This document shows, piece after piece, positions 60,301 through 64,000 of a stretch of 64,000 nt of DNA. Source of the DNA: Verrucomicrobiaceae bacterium UBA1938. GTDB taxonomy: Bacteria; Verrucomicrobiota; Verrucomicrobiia; Verrucomicrobiales; Verrucomicrobiaceae. The position numbers were made by a program, and so were the translations under genes. The stretch lies in NCBI GenBank assembly GCA_002336895.1, contig DDFC01000022.1, positions 186,001-250,000 of the forward strand, given 5' to 3'. A model generated the notes under the pieces. That model was not told the origin of the DNA and did no database searches. It saw only the letters and a list, made by a program, of their open reading frames with translations. Each line of letters opens with the position of its first letter. Position 1 is the first letter of the stretch.

Positions 60301-60492
60301 TACGTCCTGGAGTTCAGCACCGATCTGGCGACGTGGTCGGCATCCAGCCAGCAAACTGAGCAAATAGGAACACCCACTGCGAATCCTGACGGTGTCACCG
60401 AAAGAGTCGCCACCCGGATTCTGCCTGATGTGTCCAGCATGGCAGGGCAGAAAGTATTTGTCCGCCTGAAGGTCACCAGCAGCGCGCCGTAG
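51394..60492 (+). CDS. Giant multidomain subtilisin-like (S8) serine protease
   Basis: 3032 residues. An N-terminal membrane helix/signal (about 10-30) precedes an I9-type propeptide (about 147-240). The catalytic domain (about 255-545) has Asp271 (VIDSGVDYTHPDL), His326 (HGTHVAGIIGA) and Ser487 (GTSMATPHVSGIAALV). Then follow a BACON-like domain (570-655); a MAM/jelly-roll-type domain (658-828); three Calx-beta-like units (829-1146); YncE-like propellers (about 1246-1566 and 1688-2006) around a DUF11/CARDB-like domain; three more Calx-beta units (2009-2310); Ig-like regions; FN3 (about 2698-2785); and a Ca-binding DTDNNGLPDDWQ..DPDHDGRANLLEYAL segment. The upstream 154 bases are AT-rich. It is probably an adhesive cell-surface or secreted protease. 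Confidence 0.92.
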   Translation: MAKATRLTPFKTVVFLILGLLAAGFFWHLQKTQQTEQAQTQLHLPAASHATAGSSSGTNDASSSPEAAAQKKTGPNAAPAPGKQEKRWMDGETVWSSAVEKNPAGGQHRVRLIQTSSYHQLLRVEEEVTPNPNGGGLQITQQRAMVATQLLIKATPGVSQERLAAAIRPFGAEVMRQIPGSEVFLISIPAPDGNALPAAAQSISQLPGVVSYAEPDFIVHSTTTPNDTRFSEQWSLNNTGQTSGTVDADIDAPEAWALTTGSSSVIVAVIDSGVDYTHPDLSANIWTNPGETAGNGIDDDGNGYIDDTRGWNFVNSNNTPLDDTTHGTHVAGIIGAAGNNNAGISGVVWQVKLMPVKFLNSSGYGTTSDAISSINYARVKGAHIINHSWGGMSFSQSLKDAIDTAGNAGILNVCAADNGNGTNEDVTPNYPSSFASASIIAVASTTETDALSNFSDYGPTTVHLGAPGSNILSTLPGGTYGLNSGTSMATPHVSGIAALVKAAKSSLTGADLKAILQASVDHDTALEGKLVTEGRANAVNAVQTANDLSVLPATGVKSQGNRGGPFAAASVTYTVKNNRSTYVNWTAGLTGAPWASVSPTSGFLLPGSSTSVTVTINTTLANSAVPGLNQGTLAITDTTTNFSIMRPVTLDVRIPYIYSYDLSTDPGWSRTGWWQYGTPTGRGGNSANPNPDPTSGATGSNVFGANLNGDFPAITTGTYSLIAGPFDLRGYTGTTLQFQRWLNTATSYWDGYHRLEASTDGGATWSKIWDTTYFSGVAEKAWNLQSYGLGAMGDNQASVLIRWSYDVPGGFPATSGWNIDDIKITGTPGKRLFIDGVATAAENSGTASLTLHIEPPLGTAQTVTLNSSVTTAATLPATVTVPANTSSMTVTATLIDDALIDGTQTAALTPSLAGYTSIPWNLAVTDNETTTISLSVPTTVTEGQGNLEGTVNLSAAPGRDVMVTLTSSNPYAASVPAFVLVRSGQTSGTFAISMPQNDVYEGTKSTQISASMTNWTGASTTISVLDDESETLSLSFPLSAGSYNYAEGLATTGYEGTVSMTAPRYVDTVITLSLNPTTRMGLPSTVTIPAGKTSATITPMTIVDDALANGVQTVTVTAAATNFTTATAGVTVADNEVVSFAFDYIASPQTGGGSQYYSVYALDSGGAVAVGYTGTATISGLDHGAVDPGYNGSSSLTFNFGVANSLYLGSPTVSSSYSIRAVAGAATGTSNSFTVTGAPLNIASVTANEIAYDPVTNRVYASTSSGTVVPINPDTGAMDAAITVSTGAVGQIEISTSGGILYAAINNRTQLVKVDLATKAVGTPFGVGSYAGTPRTVKDFAILPNDSNTVGVVLDIPGTGVMDHVAIYTNGVKRTTVLSVDTSSYTNPVVASQITAGGTANRFYASNGTTNATSNKLYLLDVSAGGVALSRYYLESGTLTNLTASGGLVADDTGRIYDGESGNPLGRIGNGDPAGVLLDSTTGRAAQIIHTTQYYYDPYALSVFELSGYSETGRIITNTTAPFTDNSYTPTLLSRVVKAGTRTVAYRTASSVMLVKSYLLPDTATPAPDLAVQQMTAPSAIENGKPMSFNMLVRNNGNATANNVTLTSDWTSGAVYLGASTTQGTLARSGSHLSVNIGALAAGQTVTVCLQLNGGNNTNRALVTTSDTEPFTVNNIHTFSTSAGTNSAPFYYLPLQGRDIVGSQNSQQVYSANGFGGGFFAGTLVVMDLSAPAVRAFVPIGSAPGCLALSQDGANLYVGLDGTGQVVPVNVATLTSGTAFAPGTAADGRRLFANDIVAMTGNGGDLVIARKDALGAQAGVALYSNGTAVGTTTPTTESTQWLAAGANGSVCYSYGSSATWSSGTLYRMDVNSGGVSIAASRSSVMLGRRVGFASGRVLAANGLMYDATTLADAGSLFSGTAYSYTSPGLTCYDPTRERIYALASAANTPLIAFNSLTLALTAQYTANSYTGYGERMVRWGNSGLAFSVGVSYNNPGVYWRDSPDLVPNPPLHVNLPATLAENAGVISGAGTVQLNVAPATSLTVNLTSSNPALLQVPASVTVPAGQTSVTLNLTLINDSVLNGARTVTITPSGSSSYTFNTGSVVVTDDEAGTLSLTLPAAATEGSGAVHGQAVVNLVNGPAGGDITVQLSSNRTDKLTVPASVIIPAGQSRAAFDLTLLDDTIIDGTQVVGITAAVAGWTPANASLNVLDNEASTMSLSMGTTVTEGYGYYPVSVMLTGKVQQDTVVSLTSSKPAKYSVPATVTIAAGSSFSTFYVNAPDDTLKDGRQTVTITATSAGLTTLSQNIIVLDNDLAVLQWGNLPNVTVGDAVPVTVTATTIDGDPASFGYTYPTITPTGTQNGSPLTNLTGTLTFSSSSNVFTGNLRFLRPGGNTIVSVSYGGVTASSNAFTVASGPMSAFVWSAIPTTLPQPGTPLPITVYAADGYGNRLTGYSGTASLSAASAAGTAAVSTAGTGSVPSVIETSTDQSRMTLLIFPSQINSSGRLRSLSLEVQTPPGRPFTSFLIRAKQTSTSNLSTYWDNSGYTVLRQGALDLTQSKGWVEIPFTTPLNYDGTSNLQIDLSFTTSGTAAGGAWFGSSFSYYVVGNSANSSQGYGSPENWSTNHPYPYTGGFPNLQLSFGTALTVSPAVTDSFINGVWTGNVTFSQAASNVVLIASNGAATGASNAFEVGTVTPSAPVISTLPAYSATSSTAISWGAVATATDYYIEAATDSTFAAPVASSGWITSTSYTFSNLTNDTHYYYRAKARKGTLEGTWSNIVDSTQDNVGPKIYLSNVDDTAITTFTTTRSPVLIQGHITDTSGVASFSIISGGSTYPWTVNADGTWSVNLSTPSAGSYLLGFSGVDKASATANTTSRSIYITRAADTDNNGLPDDWQSTYGLALSGANSGQTADPDHDGRANLLEYALNSPPNSSSGNTIPSAASEIKSADGKTYLVYRYDRRRGALDLAYVLEFSTDLATWSASSQQTEQIGTPTANPDGVTERVATRILPDVSSMAGQKVFVRLKVTSSAP

Positions 60493-60567
60493 CCTCCCGA
60501 CATCATTTTTTAATATCTTCCCAGATGTTGCGTGCAATTCAGCGGGAGGCTGTCTATCTGCCTTCTC

Positions 60568-61215
60568 ATGCTTCGTCCTCTCTCCACTTTTCTTTCTTGC
60601 GCATTCGCCCTGCTTCTTCATATCCCCCATGAATGCATGGCCGCAGATCCTGTGCGTGTGGCGTGTGTGGGAGACAGCATCACCCAGGGTGTCGGGATTG
60701 TGCATCCGGAAAAGGACGGCTACCCCGCGAGGCTTCAGGAGATTTTGGGTACAGGCTGGAGTGTGCACAACTTCGGCGTGGGCGGGCGCACCATGCTGAG
60801 AAAGGCAGATCCTTTTGACCACCGCCCTGCACTCGGCTCCAGCCCGGATGTCGTCATCATCGCCCTCGGCACGAATGACTCCAAGACTCCGATCTGGTCC
60901 GGGCATAAAGGCGAGTTCGTGGCTGACTACGTGGCCATGATCAAGGAGTTCCAGGCGCTGCCCAGCCATCCCCAGGTGCTGGCCTGCCTGCCGCCGCCCG
61001 CCTTTCCTGGGAACTGGGGCATCACCGAGGAGACCATCCTGGCCGAAGTCATTCCGGCCATCAAACAAGCCGCCCAGCAGGCCGGCATCCGCGTGATCGA
61101 CCTGCACACACCGCTGCTGGAGAGCAAGCCCTGGTTTCCCGACACCGTGCACCCAAACGAAGCCGGAGCACAGCGCATCGCCGAGCTCGTGGCTGCGGCC
61201 ATCAAGGCGAAATAG
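60568..61215 (+). CDS. SGNH/GDSL hydrolase, exported
   Basis: 215 residues from ATG 60568 with a signal peptide (cleaved near CMAADP). Block I VACVGDSITQGVG (Ser37), block II NFGVGGRT, block III VIIALGTNDSK, block V FPDTVHPNEAGAQRIA (Asp and His). The complete SGNH set is present, so an esterase, for example a carbohydrate deacetylase, is likely. An upstream GTG (60532) would lengthen the leader. It lies 75 bases after the giant protease. Confidence 0.92.
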   Translation: MLRPLSTFLSCAFALLLHIPHECMAADPVRVACVGDSITQGVGIVHPEKDGYPARLQEILGTGWSVHNFGVGGRTMLRKADPFDHRPALGSSPDVVIIALGTNDSKTPIWSGHKGEFVADYVAMIKEFQALPSHPQVLACLPPPAFPGNWGITEETILAEVIPAIKQAAQQAGIRVIDLHTPLLESKPWFPDTVHPNEAGAQRIAELVAAAIKAK

Positions 61216-61267
61216 GGGCCTGCATTCAGGCACTTGCCATGCACTGGACCGGCGTTTAATTTCCAGC

Positions 61268-61858
61268 ATGGGATTGCCCGCCACAGCAAGCAGAATCACT
61301 CCCCAGGAATACTACCGCCGGGAGAGGACTGCCGTCGAAAAGAACGACTACTTTCAAGGCCGTGTTTACTCGATGGCAGGTGGAGGCACACGGCACAGCA
61401 TCATTAAGGTGAACCTTGTTGGCGAACTCCGCAATCTGCTCAAAGGCAGGCGCTGCGGGGCCTTTGACTCTGACCAGCGCATCCGCGCCCGGTGGAATGG
61501 CCTGCGCTGCTACCCCGACGCCAGCGTCATCTGCAACCCCATCGAATACGATGATGAGGACGATCATCAAGAGACCGCCACAAATCCCACCGTGGTCTTT
61601 GAGGTCCTCTCCACGAATACCGAGAGCTATGATCGAGGGCGCAAGGCCGAGGCCTATCGCGGCATCGAAAGCCTGCGCGCCTACGTGCTCATCATGCAGG
61701 AGCGTCCGCATGTCGAGATTCAGGAGCGCCTGGAAGACGGCACCTGGCGCCTGCGCTGGGTCTCCGGTCTTGATGCCGTTGTCTCGCTTCCACAGATCGA
61801 GATCGACCTGAACATGAGCGAGCTCTACGAGCGGGTTAACTTCGAAGAGAGCGAGTAA
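61268..61858 (+). CDS. Uma2 family (DUF820) PD-(D/E)XK-fold protein
   Basis: 196 residues. Uma2 marks: ITPQEYYRRERTAVEKNDYFQGRVYSMAGGGTRHSIIKVNLVGEL, RIRARWNGLRCYPDASVIC (Asp of the nuclease core), PTVVFEVLSTNTESYDRGRKAEAYRGIESLRAYVLI (the Glu and Lys of the ExK pattern). It has a restriction-nuclease fold, but its biological role is unknown. Such genes are multicopy in cyanobacteria, Planctomycetes and Verrucomicrobia. It stands alone. Confidence 0.9.
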   Translation: MGLPATASRITPQEYYRRERTAVEKNDYFQGRVYSMAGGGTRHSIIKVNLVGELRNLLKGRRCGAFDSDQRIRARWNGLRCYPDASVICNPIEYDDEDDHQETATNPTVVFEVLSTNTESYDRGRKAEAYRGIESLRAYVLIMQERPHVEIQERLEDGTWRLRWVSGLDAVVSLPQIEIDLNMSELYERVNFEESE

Positions 61859-61945
61859 GGGGCATCCACATGCTCCGCCAGCTGGCTGTCCCGGTGTAGA
61901 GCGAACATCCATGCTCCTTCCACTGCGCATCTTCTCATTCAGCTT

Positions 61946-62191
61946 TCAAATCTGCTGCAGCTTGTTCCGTTCGTTCGGGGTGCGGCACACGGGGCAGATC
62001 GTCACGGAGATTTTGCGTTTGGGCTCGCAGGCGTAGGCGGTGCCGCAGATGCGGCACTGGATGGCGATGCGGCGGCGGTACACCTCGCGCTTGCGGTCGC
62101 GCCAGAAGCTGTAAAACCACAGCAGGCATACCGTCGTCACCCCCACGGCCATGAAAAGAATGATCAGTCCTCCGAGCGGGATCGGGATCAT
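61946..62191 (-). CDS. Small membrane protein with zinc-ribbon-like tail
   Basis: 81 residues from ATG 62191. One membrane helix (IPLGGLIILFMAVGVTTVCLLWFY), then a basic linker and a four-Cys module CRIC..CPVC (with one further Cys) resembling a zinc ribbon. The start overlaps the upstream TonB-like stop as ATGA, so it belongs to the second Ton-like cluster. Its function is unknown; zinc binding is inferred from the two CxxC pairs. Confidence 0.65.
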   Translation of the reverse strand: MIPIPLGGLIILFMAVGVTTVCLLWFYSFWRDRKREVYRRRIAIQCRICGTAYACEPKRKISVTICPVCRTPNERNKLQQI

Positions 62192-62928
62192 GGCCTGCGT
62201 GCGGCCTCCCACCGGAATGAAATGTCTCCCCACTCCACCCGCTTCACCTCGTCTGGGGTGAAGCGCAGCGCGGTCACCGCCGCATGCAGCTGCTGCATCA
62301 CCTCGGCATCTTCCACGCTGCTCAGCGGCAGCGCCGTCACGATCTGCCCCGCGCTGCCCACCGCCACGCGGAACTGCACACGCGTGGGCTGGGTCAGCTT
62401 GATGCCCTCCAGCTCCACCGTGGCCGGGCCGCGCCGGGCCAGTTCGGCGCTCATCACCGCATGCAGTCTGGCCTCAGGTGCCACCGGCACATGCGACAGG
62501 CTGCGGGCAGGCACGGGTGGCAGCACATCGGCCGCAGCGGTAAAAAGGCGTGGCTGCTGGATGGCGGCCGGGGTGGGGGCCAGCTCCTTCAGCTTGATCT
62601 CATGCCCGGCAAAGCTGGGCTGAAAGGCCAGCAGCGGGCTCTGCACCTGCAGGTCGGAGTCGTCATCGCTCAGCAGTGCAAAGCTGCGGTCCTGAGCCCG
62701 GTGGATGAGCGCCAGCTCCGCCGGGTTTCGCGGGTCCAGGGAGATCACATGCTGCGGCGTGACCGGCTGCCGCTGCGCCACCGGATGCACGATGCGGAAG
62801 ATGAAGAAAAAGCCCGTCATGGCCGCCATCAGCAGCACCAGCGCCCCGACCAGACGCCAGAGCGAATAGTCACGCACATCCCATTCAAAGATCAGCGCGG
62901 ATTCAGAGGCATGCGGTTTGCGGTGCAT
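62188..62928 (-). CDS. TonB-like membrane-anchored protein
   Basis: 246 residues. Cytoplasmic N-terminus (1-25), one helix (about 27-47, LVGALVLLMAAMTGFFFIF), a periplasmic linker (50-150) and a C-terminal domain (about 150-246) with VELEGIKLTQPTRVQFRVAVGSAGQIVTALPLSSVEDAEVMQQLHAAVTALRFTP. The order F-x-V-x-x-x-G-x-V, then the A-x-x-A-L-x-F helix, is that of a TonB-C-like domain. It follows ExbB and ExbD on the same strand, so it likely couples to them. It is far less Pro-rich than the TonB-like protein at 1025. Confidence 0.7.
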   Translation of the reverse strand: MHRKPHASESALIFEWDVRDYSLWRLVGALVLLMAAMTGFFFIFRIVHPVAQRQPVTPQHVISLDPRNPAELALIHRAQDRSFALLSDDDSDLQVQSPLLAFQPSFAGHEIKLKELAPTPAAIQQPRLFTAAADVLPPVPARSLSHVPVAPEARLHAVMSAELARRGPATVELEGIKLTQPTRVQFRVAVGSAGQIVTALPLSSVEDAEVMQQLHAAVTALRFTPDEVKRVEWGDISFRWEAARRP

Positions 62929-62948
62929 CGCGTGGTGGGCGTACCGGG

Positions 62949-63353
62949 TTACGTCTTGGGTGGCACCGTGGAGTAGGCCACCTCGTAGCCCAGCTCCAGC
63001 GCGATGTTTCCGATCTCGATCACCCGCCCGTGCGTGGCCTGCCGCGCGGCATGGATGATGGCGCGGCGCTCGCCCTCGCGGCTGGCCTTCAGCTTCTCCC
63101 GCAGCTCCGCCGTGCTGGTGCGCACGCCGTCAAAGTACAGCGCATTTTCCTGCCCAGCCGGCACGGTGATGATGTGCGCGCGGTCAAAGCCCGTGAGCCG
63201 GGAGTTTGACTGCGGCGTCTCCACCTTGATGCCGGACGTCACCACAAAGTTGCTGGTCAGCAGAAAGTACACCAGCAGCAGCAGGATGATGTTCAGCAGC
63301 GGCACCGTGTACAGCCAGGGGCTTTGTTTGGGCAGATGACTCTGAAGCTTCAT
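62949..63353 (-). CDS. ExbD/TolR-like protein with Asn in place of the membrane Asp
   Basis: 134 residues. The N-terminus MKLQSHLPKQSPWLYTVP leads to a single helix PLLNIILLLLVYFLLTSNFVV, aligning with PFIDVMLVLLIIF of ExbD. Residue 21 (codon AAC, plus-strand 63291-63293) is Asn where ExbD/TolR carry the essential Asp. The periplasmic part (IITVPAGQENALYFDGVRTSTAELREKL..AIIHAARQATHGRVIEIGNIALELG) is a normal ExbD fold. It lies between the ExbB-like gene and the TonB-like gene. Either this motor works differently or it is a structural variant. Confidence 0.8.
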   Translation of the reverse strand: MKLQSHLPKQSPWLYTVPLLNIILLLLVYFLLTSNFVVTSGIKVETPQSNSRLTGFDRAHIITVPAGQENALYFDGVRTSTAELREKLKASREGERRAIIHAARQATHGRVIEIGNIALELGYEVAYSTVPPKT

Positions 63354-63434
63354 GGTGGGTCCGGCTACGCGACGCTCGCACTATTGGCGGCCGGGGGTGG
63401 TTGGGCCAGCCAAAAATGCGCCTGCGGGGTGGCT

Positions 63435-64000
63435 TCAGCCTTTCAGTCCGCGGCCACGGGACTTGGAGATGGGCGGCGCCGCCTCGGCCTGACGGAATTC
63501 CACAATGTTGTCCGCGCTGTTGGCGTCTTCGATCAGGTTCACGATCTCGATGCCCGCACGCTCCAGGTCATGCATCACCGCGTGGGCGCGGGCGCTGAGA
63601 AAGGCGTAGGAGAGGTAGGCGGGGATGGCCACCACCAGCCCCAGCGCGGAGGTGATGAGGCTCTGGTAAACCCCGCGCGCCACATCCGCCTGCGTAGCGA
63701 TCCCATTGGCGGAGGAGAGGCTGGTGAAGCTGTCCAGCAGGCCGATCACCGTGCCCAGCAGGCCGATGAGCGGTGCCGCATGCGCGATGGCATTGAGAAT
63801 CCCCAGAAAGCGCTCCAGACGCGGCACCTCCAGCTGCCCGGCCTCCTGCACGATCTCCTTGAGCTGCTCCCGAGGGGCGTGGTGGCGCAGCAGCGCCGCG
63901 TGGATCACCCGACCGGCGGGCACACGGGTGGCCACGCACTCCTGCAGGGCCTCGGCAAAGTTCTTGCGGCGGATCAGGCTGGCCAGCCCGGCCAGAAACT
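63435..64000 (-). CDS. MotA/TolQ/ExbB family protein (partial, start beyond the window)
   Basis: About 188 C-terminal residues are visible; the frame is open at base 64000. Core: LGILNAIAHAAPLIGLLGTVIGLLDSFTSL, then GVYQSLITSALGLVVAIPAYLSYAFL, and the C-terminal helix AVMHDLERAGIEIVNLIED. It would be the channel-forming subunit of the second Ton-like cluster. The position I align with Glu176 of E. coli ExbB reads Gln, although this position varies in the family. The gap to the ExbD-like gene is 81 bases. Confidence 0.88.
   Translation of the reverse strand, partial: FLAGLASLIRRKNFAEALQECVATRVPAGRVIHAALLRHHAPREQLKEIVQEAGQLEVPRLERFLGILNAIAHAAPLIGLLGTVIGLLDSFTSLSSANGIATQADVARGVYQSLITSALGLVVAIPAYLSYAFLSARAHAVMHDLERAGIEIVNLIEDANSADNIVEFRQAEAAPPISKSRGRGLKG

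Noticed and set aside
61268..61858. Uma2 protein as part of a restriction or defence system
   Set aside because: No methyltransferase, helicase or other defence gene lies near it; the fold alone does not show such a role.
63435..64000. ExbB Glu-to-Gln change as a firm sign of a dead motor
   Set aside because: The aligned position (E. coli Glu176) is not constant in ExbB/MotA relatives, and the ExbB at 4202 also lacks Glu there by my alignment.

Overview
The window comes from a GC-rich (roughly 60-65%) Gram-negative bacterium, most likely a member of the Verrucomicrobia close to Prosthecobacter/Verrucomicrobium. The evidence is the gene repertoire: two PSCyt1-DUF1549-DUF1553 / DUF1501 gene pairs (a planctomycete-verrucomicrobial hallmark), a DUF1080 protein, a Tat-type Gfo/Idh/MocA oxidoreductase, an S1-type sulfatase, a WPQWRGP-type PQQ-like propeller, an SHD1-like domain, and a very large multi-domain S8 protease. 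There is no sign of phage, integrase, IS transposase or CRISPR. Assignment is by family content only; there is no rRNA in the window.

Layout. 1-759 is the C-terminal part of a membrane pyrophosphatase. 1025-5422 is a Ton/Tol-like operon: one proline-rich TonB-like protein, two lipoproteins that each carry two more copies of the same C-terminal domain, then ExbB and ExbD. 5423-13266 holds mixed envelope and hypothetical genes: a Q-rich coiled-coil membrane protein, an SMP-30 lactonase, a thioredoxin-fold protein, an FKBP lipoprotein, a PQQ-like propeller and an uncharacterised nucleotidyltransferase pair. 13324-19840 carries ribulokinase (araB) and a 1429-residue multi-PAS hybrid histidine kinase. 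20064-27187 contains secreted hydrolases, tRNA-Thr, a SpoU/TrmH methyltransferase, a Gfo/Idh/MocA oxidoreductase and a CxxxxC flavoprotein. 27282-38030 has two paralogous DUF1549/DUF1501 operons with an AraC regulator between them. 38099-39330 is hisB-hisH. 40851-44854 is the nusA-infB-rbfA information-processing operon. 45255-51239 holds a sulfatase, an SDR, a secreted methyltransferase, hypotheticals and trpG/pabA. 51394-60492 is the giant S8 protease. 60568-64000 has an SGNH hydrolase, a Uma2 protein and a second, minus-strand ExbB-ExbD-TonB-like cluster running off the window.

How the genes work together. The two Ton-like clusters would energise outer-membrane processes. The sulfatase, SGNH hydrolase, DUF1080, dienelactone hydrolase, lactonase, Gfo/Idh/MocA and DUF1549/DUF1501 proteins fit a life of polysaccharide and plant- or algal-polymer breakdown; araB adds pentose use. 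nusA-infB-rbfA, hisBH and trpG are housekeeping.

The most unusual content is non-coding. Short-period tandem arrays (7, 8 and 9 nt units) recur at several loci and mostly lie directly in front of start codons. One pair of arrays forms 39-bp inverted repeats (36/39 identical) around a four-helix-bundle gene that separates a DUF1549 gene from its DUF1501 partner, and the right-hand array supplies the DUF1501 start codon. The two DUF1549 operons share a 30-nt upstream motif with CATAA repeated 11 bp apart. A 62-bp palindrome is read through in frame inside the second DUF1549 gene. The second ExbD has Asn in place of its membrane Asp. All assignments are by reading the sequence and recognising families; no database search was run.
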